From an uncultured Lachnospiraceae bacterium (GTDB lineage: Bacteria; Bacillota; Clostridia; Lachnospirales; Lachnospiraceae), in contig CANBFE010000021.1 in the NCBI GenBank assembly GCA_947367855.1, positions 1-64,000 on the forward strand: a stretch of DNA of 64,000 nucleotides, given 5' to 3'. The notes under the pieces were generated by a model that saw only the letters and a program-made list of their open reading frames with translations, had not been told where the DNA came from and made no database searches. Position numbers and translations under genes: made by a program. Shown in pieces: positions 50,187-59,618 of this stretch (the first letter of the stretch is position 1; each line of letters opens with the position of its first letter).

Positions 50187-51995
50187 TCAGATTGGCGCCG
50201 CCTGTTCCACATAGTACTGCCTCTGCGCCTCCCACATCCTGCTGTACAGACCGTCCTTCCGGGCAGTCAGCTCCTCATGGGTACCGTCCTGCACCACCTG
50301 ACCGTCCTGCAGCACAAGAATACGGTCACAGAAGCGGCAGCTGGACAGACGGTGCGAGATAAACACTGCCAACTTTCCCTCCACCAGAACATTAAATTTC
50401 TCATAAATCTCACTTTCCGATATGGGATCCAGGGCAGCAGTGGGTTCATCCAGAATCACCACCGGCGCATCCTTATACAGCGCCCTGGCAATAGCGGTTT
50501 TCTGGCCCTCACCGCCTGACACTTCGATTCCGCTGCTGTCCAGGTCCCGGCACAGGCTGATATCCAGTTCCCGTATCCCCAGTCCGGTCTTTTCTACTGC
50601 TGCCGCTGCCTTCCGGCGGTCAATATTCTCGCAAAGAGCAATGTTCTCTGCCAGAGTAGCCGCAAATATCTGGTAATCCTGAAACACTACCGACAGCATC
50701 TCCATATATGCCTCCCTCGGAATTTCCCGGATGTCCACGCCGTCCAACAGGATTCTTCCCTCTGTGGGATCATAAAGACGGCACAGGAGTTTAATCAGAG
50801 TGGTTTTTCCGCACCCGTTAGTTCCGACTAATGCAACATGCTCCCGCCCGGACAGGCATAAATTCACATGCTTCAAAATCATCCGATCCGACTCCGGATA
50901 GGCAAAGGACACATCCTCAAAGCGAAACTCATGAACCGGAAGGGGACGGATACCTGTTATTCCCTCGCCCTCTTCTTCTCCCGCTTCTTCCAGGGCAAAA
51001 ACAGCCTGCTGCCGGATACACTCATTATACATGGTGCTGACAAGCGTAATTACCTGGTGCACCGCCTCCAGAAACTGCTGCACCACTCCTGCATACCACA
51101 CAATGCTTCCAATCCCCAGGCCGCCTGCCATGGCAATGGCACCTACCATCAGGTAAATCAGACCGCTGATCGTCACGGAGGATGCGCTGCCCATGATTCC
51201 CGGTTTCAGCTCCAACCGGTAAAAATGCCTCATTACCTCGCTCATGCCCTCTATGTTTTTCCGTTCCTCGCGGAGAATCTTTTCCTGCATTCCGTATATA
51301 CGGATATGCTTTCCCACGGAATATTCTGCTATCACATCATTGGAAAGCTGCATCGCAACCGAATTGTATTTCACCACATCCTGCATAATCCGGGTCATCA
51401 TCTTCGCATTCTGCTTCTCCCTCCACGACATATAACCCATGGAAGCCAACACCAACAGGACAAGCAGTAAAAACAGCATTCCTACCAGAAAAGCCGAATC
51501 CCCAAGCTGACCTGCCACTCCGGACAGACGGACAAAGGACACAAAGGACACCGCCATGGCAAACAGGCTCTTTATGATGGAATACATCCTATTCAAAATA
51601 CTCCCTGTCAAACCATAGATCCTGTCATTCTGCCTGATCTGGTTCAGAGTATTCACAAACTCCTCCGTCTCCATCTTTTCAAAAGGAACCCGGAATATTT
51701 TCTCCGTCACATACTGTTTATAACGATATCCAAGCCTGGCAATTCTCTCATCCTTCCGGCTCGCCGCAAATGACCTGAGCCAATACAGAAAACCGTATCC
51801 CACAGCCATGGACAGGGTCACTGTCAGCACGGAACGCAGATCTGCGCCCTCCCCCAGCAGATTCAGGACCGTGGAGGAAATCAGCAATATCCCAAAGCCT
51901 TCCAATGTGTCAAGCAGCGCCGCGGGCACCATCATGAGAAAAATCCCTCTGTCCAAACCTCCAAACAGCCCAAGTACCTTCCTAACCTGCTTCAT
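50187..51995 (-). CDS. ABC exporter, permease-ATPase half (2)
   Basis: About 602 residues, ATG 51995 after GGGAGGG, overlapping the partner gene by 14 bases. Six membrane helices (about 1-310) and a C-terminal ATPase with Walker A LVGTNGCGKTTLIKLL, signature VSGGEGQKTAIARALYKDAP and Walker B VVILDEPTAALDP. It should pair with the half-transporter at 51982-53799 as a heterodimer exporting a peptide or drug. Its position after a peptide-type two-component system suggests a peptide substrate (inference). Confidence 0.88.
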   Translation of the reverse strand: MKQVRKVLGLFGGLDRGIFLMMVPAALLDTLEGFGILLISSTVLNLLGEGADLRSVLTVTLSMAVGYGFLYWLRSFAASRKDERIARLGYRYKQYVTEKIFRVPFEKMETEEFVNTLNQIRQNDRIYGLTGSILNRMYSIIKSLFAMAVSFVSFVRLSGVAGQLGDSAFLVGMLFLLLVLLVLASMGYMSWREKQNAKMMTRIMQDVVKYNSVAMQLSNDVIAEYSVGKHIRIYGMQEKILREERKNIEGMSEVMRHFYRLELKPGIMGSASSVTISGLIYLMVGAIAMAGGLGIGSIVWYAGVVQQFLEAVHQVITLVSTMYNECIRQQAVFALEEAGEEEGEGITGIRPLPVHEFRFEDVSFAYPESDRMILKHVNLCLSGREHVALVGTNGCGKTTLIKLLCRLYDPTEGRILLDGVDIREIPREAYMEMLSVVFQDYQIFAATLAENIALCENIDRRKAAAAVEKTGLGIRELDISLCRDLDSSGIEVSGGEGQKTAIARALYKDAPVVILDEPTAALDPISESEIYEKFNVLVEGKLAVFISHRLSSCRFCDRILVLQDGQVVQDGTHEELTARKDGLYSRMWEAQRQYYVEQAAPI

Positions 51996-53799
51996 ATCCG
52001 CCCTCCCCTCTGTCAGGCATCCATCCAGTGGTTTCCGCCCCTTCCTTATAGTATTTGCTCTGCTCCCGGAACATTCCGGCATACACTCCGCCTTTTTCCA
52101 ACAGCTCCCGGTGAGTCCCCTCTTCCTTTATCCTCCCGTCCTCCAACAGCAGAATCCGGTCACAGAACCCTGTACTGGCCAGTCTGTGGGAAATGAAAAA
52201 GGAAGTCTTCTTCCGGGTCAACTGGTGATATTTCTTATACAGCTCACTTTCAGCCAGAGGATCCAACGCTGCCGTAGGCTCATCCAGAATCAGCAGGGGA
52301 GACTCCTTATACAGCGCCCTTGCCAGCAACAGCTTCTGCTCCTCCCCTCCGGAAAGATTTTCAGCTCCCTCACCCACTCCTTTTACAAGGGGTTGGTTCA
52401 GATTGGGAAAGCGGCTGCTGAGCCCTGCCTTTTCCAGACAGAGACGCACTTTATCCACATCTGCCGTTCCCCGTACAGCCACATTGTCCAACACGCTGAA
52501 AGGCAGCACCAACATATCCTGAAACACCGCCGAAATCAATCCATACAGCTTTCCTTCCCGCATTTCGGAAATCGGAATGCCGTCTATCGTAATACTTCCT
52601 GCCGTTGGCTCGTAAAATCCGCACAGCAGCTTTACAAGAGTGGTTTTTCCGGCCCCGTTGGCCCCCACCAGGGAAATTTTTTCCCCTGGCCTGACATGAA
52701 AGCTGATATCCTCCAGAACCGCCTCCTCACTTCCAGGATAGGAAAAACTCACATGATCAAAGCGGATTTCCACTCCCCTGCAGTCCTCCGGCATTTCCTC
52801 CGGCTCCTCCCACTCCTCCGGCATATAAGCCAGAGCTTCCCTTACCATCTGCACATCATAGCTGCACTGTTTCATAATGTGAAAGCTCTGCATAAACCTG
52901 TTCATAAACTGCACAAACTGCGCTACGGCGCCTGTATAAAAGGCAAAATCAGCCAGACTGATCCGCCCCTCCAGAATCTCCCATGCAATCCATCCCAGCG
53001 ACACTCCGTTCTGAAAAACCAACATAAGCGCATTGACGCCTTCTACCCCAAGATGCCGCACCGCAGCTTTCCGCGCCCATACCATGCGCTCCGCAACCGC
53101 CTCTTCCATCCGTCTCAGGAAAAACCCCGCCGCCTTACAGAGACGGATTTCCTTTCCGGCCTTCCCTGTGGTAACATGATTGTAAATATACTCGATCTGT
53201 CTGTCTGAGGGATACACCTTCTCCCTCTGTCTGAATTCATAGGCCGCAACCCGGTTAGCGACAATGTTTGGAAGCACTGCCGTGAAAATAAGGATTCCCA
53301 GAACCATCGGATGCAGGGTTCCCAGGATTCCGAAAAACAAAACAATCCCCAGAATATTGATGACAAAATCCTGCATGGTGTGAATGATTCCCGCAATGCC
53401 GTAAGTCCTGCCGTCCGAATAGACTGCGTCCGCGGCAGCGCCTGTTTTCTGTTTCCACACAGGGTCCTCGGTAAGGGAATACCTGCAGCGCATCATCATC
53501 TCGTCCAACCGCAGTCCCAACTTGATACGGCCTGTAGCAGCCTTCTCCGCATATCCTGCATTTCCCACCACAATGAGACTGTTCAGCACCGCAATTCCCG
53601 CCGCAAGAACCGCCACCCTGAATACAAGAATCTTAAACTCCCATCCCTCCGTCACAGCCTGCACCACCACCCTGGGCAGATATACACTGAAAACCGGCAC
53701 CAACAGAGAGGCCGTCATCCCTAACAGCATGTATCCGAAAAGAGATCTGCTGCTGCGAAAATAATGCCTGCACACAAACCGTATATTTTTCCAAAACAT
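51982..53799 (-). CDS. ABC exporter, permease-ATPase half (1)
   Basis: I choose ATG 53799 (MFWKNIRFVCRHYFRSSRSL) behind AAAGGAGAAGGGC. About 605 residues. Transmembrane domain and ATPase with Walker A LVGANGAGKTTLVKLL, signature LSGGEEQKLLLARALYKESP and Walker B LLILDEPTAALDP. Both ATPase sites look intact, unlike many heterodimers with one degenerate site. Coupled to the next gene and driven by a promoter at 53851-53879. Confidence 0.88.
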   Translation of the reverse strand: MFWKNIRFVCRHYFRSSRSLFGYMLLGMTASLLVPVFSVYLPRVVVQAVTEGWEFKILVFRVAVLAAGIAVLNSLIVVGNAGYAEKAATGRIKLGLRLDEMMMRCRYSLTEDPVWKQKTGAAADAVYSDGRTYGIAGIIHTMQDFVINILGIVLFFGILGTLHPMVLGILIFTAVLPNIVANRVAAYEFRQREKVYPSDRQIEYIYNHVTTGKAGKEIRLCKAAGFFLRRMEEAVAERMVWARKAAVRHLGVEGVNALMLVFQNGVSLGWIAWEILEGRISLADFAFYTGAVAQFVQFMNRFMQSFHIMKQCSYDVQMVREALAYMPEEWEEPEEMPEDCRGVEIRFDHVSFSYPGSEEAVLEDISFHVRPGEKISLVGANGAGKTTLVKLLCGFYEPTAGSITIDGIPISEMREGKLYGLISAVFQDMLVLPFSVLDNVAVRGTADVDKVRLCLEKAGLSSRFPNLNQPLVKGVGEGAENLSGGEEQKLLLARALYKESPLLILDEPTAALDPLAESELYKKYHQLTRKKTSFFISHRLASTGFCDRILLLEDGRIKEEGTHRELLEKGGVYAGMFREQSKYYKEGAETTGWMPDRGEGGYEAG

Positions 53800-53850
53800 A
53801 ATGCCCTTCTCCTTTCCCACAATGTCCTGCCGCGGCCGCAGCTTTTCTCT

Positions 53851-53879
53851 ATTGTAAGAAAGGAAAAGGGCATTTGCAA
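53851..53879 (-). promoter_or_regulatory. Promoter of the ABC exporter pair, overlapping a hairpin
   Basis: Minus strand TTGCAA (53874-53879), a 17-bp spacer and TACAAT (53851-53856). A 10-bp inverted repeat AAAGGAAAAG/CTTTTCCTTT (53859-53892) overlaps the -35 and spacer and could be a terminator from the kinase gene or a regulator site. Confidence 0.55.
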
Positions 53880-53933
53880 TCTCTTTTCCTTTTTCCGTCG
53901 TATTTTCTCTTTTTTCTGTAAAGGCCCTCTCTA

Positions 53934-55205
53934 TCAGTCCGCCATGTCCCGTTCTGCCAGTATGATTTTCTGAATTACCTGCCCCTCTCTCCTGTGCATC
54001 TGATAAGTTCCGTTATATTTTTCCACAATCTGCCTCACGCTCACCATGCCGATTCCATGAACGGGAAATCCGGGCGCTTTTTCAACCTTCTCCTTCCCTG
54101 CGGAATTGACCAGTTCTATCTGCCATAAATCTCCCCTGGAAAGCAGCATAATGCTGATATTCCTGGGGCCCTGCACCTTTTCGCAGGCCCTTATGGCATT
54201 GTCCAGCAGATTCAGCACAAGCGCCGACATATCCATCCAGGCAATTCCCCCGGGACATCCCGCAATCTGATAGGAAAAACATATCTCCGCCTTCCTGCAG
54301 GCCTGCTTCTTTGCCATCAGAATATACAGTAACTCTTTCTCCCCGCCTATTCTGCGTCCCCTGTGGGTGAGCCTGGACTGCTTCAGGTCTTCTATATAGG
54401 CTGCGGCCTCCTCCGGACTGCCGTTCTCGTACAATGCCCCCACCATGTCCAGATGATGCCGGAAATCATGTTCAAAAATCCGCAGTCTCCACAGTTCCCC
54501 CTCCGCCGCTTCCTGCCAGTTTTCCCTGGGAAGGCCCGTCTCCCCATACCCTGTCTGCGCAGCGCCCGCTCCCCTGCCTATGCCGGAAAGCTCTCCTGCG
54601 GCTGCCTCCATCCTTCTCAGTTCCTGCCGGATGCAGACAATCTGCTGCCACACAAGAACAGCGCCCGGTCCCAGATACAGGCAGATATCCATTGTATATC
54701 CCTGCCAGGGCTCCGCATAGGGCATCCTGCCCAGAAATCCCACGCTCATCCGCAGAACCGCCAGAGCCGCCATCCACAGAGGGTAGATTTTTCCCCGTCC
54801 CAGCAGAAAAAGCGCCGCCATGAGGAACAACGCCGTACCCAGAGCCGTCTCCAGACCCTGTACCCCCATCCTCTCCCCTATCCAAGCCATCAGTCCTGTT
54901 CCTCCGGAATCAGCCATCGCCTGTCCTATTTCCCCTGCCCTCCGGACCGTTCCGATTCCTGCCAGGCTGCGGGCCATGAGCCAGACCCCTCCATACAGAA
55001 ACAGCTCCTGCGTCTCTCCGCCCTGCCGCCAACGCTCCGCTCCCATAAGCCACAGAGCGGACAATACCGCGGCTGCCGGACCAAAAGCCGGAACCAGATA
55101 TCCTGCCAGGGTAAGAACGGCCACACCTGCCCCCACAGCCGCAGCCCCCTGGCGCCTTTTATAAAAAACAACATAATAGCCTGCCGCCACTAATCCCTCT
55201 AACAT
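53934..55205 (-). CDS. GHKL sensor histidine kinase (AgrC-like)
   Basis: 423 residues. ATG 55205 overlaps the regulator stop by 7 bases. The N-terminal 190 residues are hydrophobic (five to six helices, Gly/Ala-rich). The phosphoacceptor box is FEHDFRHHLDMV (His near 247) and the ATP-binding N-box is LVLNLLDNAIRACEKVQ, with GIGMVSVRQIVEKYNG later. This is the AgrC/ComD type, which usually senses a peptide. No AgrB or AgrD gene is adjacent. Confidence 0.88.
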   Translation of the reverse strand: MLEGLVAAGYYVVFYKRRQGAAAVGAGVAVLTLAGYLVPAFGPAAAVLSALWLMGAERWRQGGETQELFLYGGVWLMARSLAGIGTVRRAGEIGQAMADSGGTGLMAWIGERMGVQGLETALGTALFLMAALFLLGRGKIYPLWMAALAVLRMSVGFLGRMPYAEPWQGYTMDICLYLGPGAVLVWQQIVCIRQELRRMEAAAGELSGIGRGAGAAQTGYGETGLPRENWQEAAEGELWRLRIFEHDFRHHLDMVGALYENGSPEEAAAYIEDLKQSRLTHRGRRIGGEKELLYILMAKKQACRKAEICFSYQIAGCPGGIAWMDMSALVLNLLDNAIRACEKVQGPRNISIMLLSRGDLWQIELVNSAGKEKVEKAPGFPVHGIGMVSVRQIVEKYNGTYQMHRREGQVIQKIILAERDMAD

Positions 55206-55888
55206 TTCATCAAATACTCCATATACGCTTTTCTCACATTTTCGCGGCGTTCCCTTGCAATGGCAAGCTGCTGTCCGTCCGCCAGGATCACTGTATCACG
55301 CTCCAGTCTTACAATATACAGCGCATTGACCATGCAGTTGCTGTAAATACGGATGAATCCTTCCGGCGACAGCTGCGCCTCAAACTGTTTCATGGATCCT
55401 GTCTCGGAAAAGCGGCTGCCATCCTTTAATGTGAATTCCACCTCATGATCATACACATATTTCAGATACATCACCTGACTCAGCTCAACAATCCTGTCCT
55501 GATTCTTTTTTCCCGTGACAAAGACTGCGTTTCCCTTCTCCCTGTCCAGTATCCGCTTCAGCGCTCTGGGAAGCTCGGAGGCAATCAGGGCTTTGGGAAC
55601 AAACGCAGCAGGCTTAAAGGCAAAGGCCTCCAGCACCAGTTCCGTATGATTCGTTATAAAAATAATTTCGCACCCTGCATTTTGTTTTTTCAATACATGA
55701 GCCAGTTCATAACCATTGATCCCGGGCATCTCGATATCCAGAAGTACCAGGTCAAAAGACTCTTTCCAGAAAGCCGCCTGAAGGGCCTCCCCCGTATCAA
55801 ATATTTCCGCCCCCAGCCCCAGTTCCGCCAGTACCTTTCCCACCGCAGCCCGGTCCGCAGCCTGATCGTCACAAAATCCGATTCTCAT
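55199..55888 (-). CDS. LytTR-type response regulator (AgrA-like)
   Basis: About 229 residues. I choose ATG 55888 (MRIGFCDDQAADRAAVGKVL). The receiver domain has acidic DD at 7-8 and the phosphorylated Asp in LVLLDIEMPGINGYELA. The C-terminal LytTR DNA-binding domain ends in RIYSNCMVNALYIVRLERDT and DGQQLAIARERRENVRKAYM. It is encoded right after the transglutaminase gene and before its kinase, and should control the ABC exporter and perhaps its own operon. Confidence 0.9.
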   Translation of the reverse strand: MRIGFCDDQAADRAAVGKVLAELGLGAEIFDTGEALQAAFWKESFDLVLLDIEMPGINGYELAHVLKKQNAGCEIIFITNHTELVLEAFAFKPAAFVPKALIASELPRALKRILDREKGNAVFVTGKKNQDRIVELSQVMYLKYVYDHEVEFTLKDGSRFSETGSMKQFEAQLSPEGFIRIYSNCMVNALYIVRLERDTVILADGQQLAIARERRENVRKAYMEYLMKC

Positions 55889-55927
55889 TCCTGTTCTTTT
55901 CTCCCTGTCCCCCAGTCTGCCCACACT

Positions 55928-58201
55928 CTAAAAAAAGCCCTTCCAATACCGGAAGATAAGCCGTCTGTTCCAATTCAGTTTTCCGTAGATTCCTTCCGCC
56001 AACAGCAGGCAGGCTTTCCTGACGCAGGATTCTCCCTCCGGAGACGCCTCCGAAAAGCCGTATGCGGCCTCTGTCACCACCTCCTGCATCCTGAACAGAA
56101 CCTCTTCCGGCACACCGGTTTCCTCTGCCAGTCTGGGAGCAAAATCTGCCTCCGTACCGTCGTATCCGGGCAGAATTCCTGCGAAATGCAGCATCTCCAA
56201 TATCCGGAAAAATACCCTCCTGCTGCCCCATGTCTCTATCTTTTTCAGCCGCCGCAGCCTGCGGTAATCCAGCAAAAGGGGAACCAGACACAGGGAATAA
56301 ACCCCAAATGTCCCAATTGCATACAGCCATTTTTCATACTTTTCCAGATCAGCGGAAAATCCAGGCAGCTGCCCCTTCTTTCCGGAAGAATCCCCCTCCC
56401 CGGAAGAAAGCTCCTGCCCTGCCCGGTTCCATCCCTTTTGGGCTGTCAACTGCCGAAACAAAGCATTGTCAAACCCCGGATAAGAAGCCCGGATGCGGCC
56501 GTCCCCGGCAGGTGTCACTTCCACAGGCGTCCATCCGTAGTCCTCCAGAAAAATCTCCACCCAGGCATGGGCGGCCTCATCCGTAGCCACGGCCTTCCAC
56601 TTCCCGTTCTCCTGCTGCCCAAAGGCGGAAGGCTGTATCATATATCCTGCGGCATACCTGGCAGGAACTCCGTACAGACGAAACATCAGCGTAGCCGCCG
56701 CGGCAAAATGCTCGCAATACCCCTTTCCGTTTTCAAACAGAAAATACTCCACAATATCCTCATTCAGCGGAGTCCGGCCCGGAGTCAGCGTATACCCGGC
56801 ATTGCTCTGCAGGGTATAAAGAATAAAAGCCGTAATTTCCTCCAGACTTCCCTGGGGATTATTGTGGCACAGGGCACTGAGCTGGGGCAGAATCTGAACC
56901 GGAACCCTGGTATATACCCCCTGGACTTCATCCGCATAAGCGTTCTGAAGCTCCAGATACCAATCCCTTATGATCTCAAATTCATCATAAGTCTGATCCC
57001 ATGCAATCTTTATATCCTTCTGCTCATAATACCGGAAGATATACCCGTCCTGGAATCCGCCGTCCCATTCTCCTCCCTGCTGACTGTAATAGGGCACATA
57101 TCTATTGCTGTAATCATGATCTGCATGGCGGATCATCAGATTCCTCCACACAGGCCCTTCCCCGTCCTGTATGTATCCGTTCATCATAAAATACATGCTG
57201 TCAAACAGATTGCCCACAGAAAAATATCCGTTGCCATAAACCTGCCAGCCAAGCTCCTTTTCCACAGCTTCGAACACTTCCCCGTCACAGGAATCCGTCC
57301 ATCCCCTTCCTGTGTACTCATTTCCCACAAAGCCGCATAAATACAAAGTTTCCTCCGGCCTCCGGTCTGTTTCCACTTCCAGGTGGGGCGTGCCGCTTTG
57401 GTAATTGTTTCCCCTGGACATCTCTCCCCCTGCCACAGTCCGGGAATCCCTTCCGGAAAGTCTGTTCAGTGTCAGCGAGACCCGGCTTTCCACTGCATAG
57501 ACAAAAGTATACAGATTTTCCGCGCACAGGGCAACCGCCGGAAACAGCAGCAGAAAAGCACCTGCCAGAAGCAATCCTGCCAGAATCCCGCTTTTCCCCG
57601 GAGCAGCCTGCATCCTGGCTCCCTCAAGGGGCATCCGCCACATGGATCCGCCGTCGGTCTGCATCACCGCAAAAGAAATCTGAAACAATGCCAGCAGAAG
57701 CACTGTCCCCGCCTCCACCCGGATGCCCAGGAGCGGAGACATAAGCAGCATTAATGTAGTCATAAGATAAAGCAGCGTATGGCTTCTGATCAGGAACTCA
57801 GACATGGCCATAAAGAAGGTAAGCAGTTCCGTCAAAAGCAGCACCGCCTCCGTCACATCAACAGGCTCCAGACTCATGCCCCCTGTGACACAGTTGGCCA
57901 TGTACCCTATCTGTTCCCGGAGCACATCCTCCATTCCGAAAATGACGATACCATATACCACCACTGCCCCGGAAACCAGAATCAGATACGCCCTCCTGCT
58001 GCCATAATAGGTATACCAAATGGCCAGACACAGCAGCGCTGCCGCAGGATATACAATTCCTCTGGAGAAGGAAATTCCTTTCAGGGACTCAAAAAGGGAC
58101 AGAATCCCGAACACCCCTGCTGTCAGAAACAGAAGATAGGCCGCCTGAGGCCGCTTTCCCTCCGCTTCTTCCATATTGGTCCTGATCTCTATCCCTTCCA
58201 C
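55928..58201 (-). CDS. Membrane transglutaminase-like protein
   Basis: 757 residues from GTG 58201, 8 bases after AGGAGG. An N-terminal bundle of about six membrane helices (20-235), an extracellular region with a transglutaminase core, and a C-terminal membrane helix (EKWLYAIGTFGVYSLCLVPL). The catalytic Cys lies in YCEHFAAAATLMFRLYGVPA (near 493), the His in DEAAHAWVEIFLE (near 544), and the acidic partner in GWTPVEVTPAG (Glu where Asp is usual). The DUF3488-type gene usually stands with MoxR and DUF58 genes; these are missing here. It is the first gene of the operon with the two-component system. Confidence 0.88.
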   Translation of the reverse strand: MEGIEIRTNMEEAEGKRPQAAYLLFLTAGVFGILSLFESLKGISFSRGIVYPAAALLCLAIWYTYYGSRRAYLILVSGAVVVYGIVIFGMEDVLREQIGYMANCVTGGMSLEPVDVTEAVLLLTELLTFFMAMSEFLIRSHTLLYLMTTLMLLMSPLLGIRVEAGTVLLLALFQISFAVMQTDGGSMWRMPLEGARMQAAPGKSGILAGLLLAGAFLLLFPAVALCAENLYTFVYAVESRVSLTLNRLSGRDSRTVAGGEMSRGNNYQSGTPHLEVETDRRPEETLYLCGFVGNEYTGRGWTDSCDGEVFEAVEKELGWQVYGNGYFSVGNLFDSMYFMMNGYIQDGEGPVWRNLMIRHADHDYSNRYVPYYSQQGGEWDGGFQDGYIFRYYEQKDIKIAWDQTYDEFEIIRDWYLELQNAYADEVQGVYTRVPVQILPQLSALCHNNPQGSLEEITAFILYTLQSNAGYTLTPGRTPLNEDIVEYFLFENGKGYCEHFAAAATLMFRLYGVPARYAAGYMIQPSAFGQQENGKWKAVATDEAAHAWVEIFLEDYGWTPVEVTPAGDGRIRASYPGFDNALFRQLTAQKGWNRAGQELSSGEGDSSGKKGQLPGFSADLEKYEKWLYAIGTFGVYSLCLVPLLLDYRRLRRLKKIETWGSRRVFFRILEMLHFAGILPGYDGTEADFAPRLAEETGVPEEVLFRMQEVVTEAAYGFSEASPEGESCVRKACLLLAEGIYGKLNWNRRLIFRYWKGFF

Positions 58202-58264
58202 GAAGGTCTCCTCCTTCCCTGACAGTCCAATTCCATTGCAGCCTCATCCGCTCACAATAGTTCA

Positions 58265-58293
58265 AGTATAACTTTGGAATGTCATGATGTCAA
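58265..58293 (-). promoter_or_regulatory. Promoter of the transglutaminase operon
   Basis: Minus strand TTGACA (58288-58293), a 17-bp spacer and TATACT (58265-58270), about 64 bp before GTG 58201. Its -35 lies within the pullulanase remnant. Confidence 0.75.
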
Positions 58294-58476
58294 CCTTCCC
58301 AACAGCACACCGCAGCGTGCCGCCACCCGGATGCTTCTCACCGCCGGGTCAACGCGCTTTCTGCAGTCTGCCTCCTCATGGTCTGCCAGAATTTCCCAGG
58401 GGGCACTTTGCTGTCCGTCCTCTGGCAATTCTGCCTCCCACTCATCCTCAGACGCATTGTAGATAACCAACAGCTA
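58282..58476 (-). pseudogene. Pullulanase C-terminal remnant
   Basis: About 62 residues reading VIYNASEDEWEAELPEDGQQ, then APWEILADHEEADCRKRVDP and SIRVAARCGVLLGRL. This is the beta-sandwich end of type I pullulanases (GH13). An in-frame TAG stands immediately upstream and no catalytic domain is present. The remnant supplies the -35 of the next operon. Confidence 0.6.
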
Positions 58477-58611
58477 ATAAAAGTGATCTATTTCAAATTT
58501 TGAACAGGCTTAACAGGAAAACAACGACTTTTATCTTGAACTTGTAAAAATTGTTTCAGAAATGGAGAACAGTTTTGAACTTCCCCTGTAATCAGGCTGA
58601 TAAACAGAACA

Positions 58612-58654
58612 GAACCCCCTTTTTCCGGAATTTCCAACCGGAAAAAGGAGGTTC
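58612..58654 (-). terminator. Hairpin after the aldo/keto reductase gene
   Basis: GAACC-CCTTTTTCCGG pairs with CCGGAAAAAGG-GGTTC (one mismatch) with a 9-base loop, about 13 bp after the stop at 58667. The U-run is weak. The gap 58477-58611 shows no gene. Confidence 0.55.
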
Positions 58655-58666
58655 CAACGAATATGG

Positions 58667-59587
58667 TCACGGAAGAATATGCCCTGCTGCAAGATACAGG
58701 CGATACCACTCTTCCTTTGTCAGTACAATCTGCACTGCCGCGCAGATCTCACGGAGACGGCTCACCTTCATGCTCCCTGCAATCAGCTGAATTCCTGCAG
58801 GATGCCGTAATATCCATGCAGCAGCAATCGCCGTATTTGATGTATTATATTTCTCCGCAAGGGCATCAATGGCTTTATTTAGTTCCGGATAGTCCGGATT
58901 TCCCAGAAATGTCCCTGCAATGGCCCCAAACTGGAAAGGGGACCATGCCTGTATGGTGATGTCATTCAGACGGCAGTAATCCAACACACCGCCGTCTCTG
59001 TCCACTGCGCCCTCCGACAGCATGTTTGCCTCCATTCCGCTCTGAATCATGGAGGAATTCGTAAGGCTCAGCTGGAGCTGATTGACCATAATCTTATGGT
59101 CCAGGTACTTTGACAGAAGCTGCATCTGGCTTACTCTCTGGTTCGACACTCCGAAATACCTGACCTTGCCGGAGCGGTACAGGCTTTCCAACGCCTCAGC
59201 CGTATCCTGGGCATCGGCCAGGGCATCCGGCCTGTGAAGCAGAAAGACGTCCAGGTATTCCGTCCGGAGGCGCTGCAGTATGCCGTCTACGGCTTTTAAA
59301 ATATATTCTTTCGAATTGTCGTACATTACTCCGGGCACAATTCCCGCTTTTGACTGCAGGATTATCTTCTCCCTCAGTCCCGGATTTCTGCTGAGCACAT
59401 TGCCGAATATCTCTTCACATTTTCCTCTGCCGTATATGTCCGCATGGTCGAAATAACCGGCCCCCATATCCACGGCTTCCCTCACAAGCTCCTCTGCCTG
59501 CGGAATATCCAGGCCGCTCATCCTCATGCACCCGATGGCAATTACGGGTATCTCCAGATTACTGGAGCCTAATTTCATTTTCTTCAT
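58667..59587 (-). CDS. Aldo/keto reductase
   Basis: 306 residues, ATG 59587 behind AGAGGAG. A TIM barrel with LGSSNLEIPVIAIGCMRMSG, AGYFDHADIYGRGKCEEIFG (catalytic Asp and Tyr), QSKAGIVPG (Lys), VFLLHRPDALAD (His) and VSNQRVSQMQLLSKYL. It uses NADPH to reduce sugar aldehydes or ketones. It lies downstream of a LacI gene in a sugar locus and may act on a sugar derivative made by that locus (inference). Confidence 0.9.
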   Translation of the reverse strand: MKKMKLGSSNLEIPVIAIGCMRMSGLDIPQAEELVREAVDMGAGYFDHADIYGRGKCEEIFGNVLSRNPGLREKIILQSKAGIVPGVMYDNSKEYILKAVDGILQRLRTEYLDVFLLHRPDALADAQDTAEALESLYRSGKVRYFGVSNQRVSQMQLLSKYLDHKIMVNQLQLSLTNSSMIQSGMEANMLSEGAVDRDGGVLDYCRLNDITIQAWSPFQFGAIAGTFLGNPDYPELNKAIDALAEKYNTSNTAIAAAWILRHPAGIQLIAGSMKVSRLREICAAVQIVLTKEEWYRLYLAAGHILP

Positions 59588-59618
59588 CCCTTTTCTCCTC
59601 TCCCAATTGTATATGGCC

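Noticed and set aside
55445..57340. 631-residue plus-strand open frame
   Set aside because: Antisense to the transglutaminase and response-regulator genes, whose motifs are intact.
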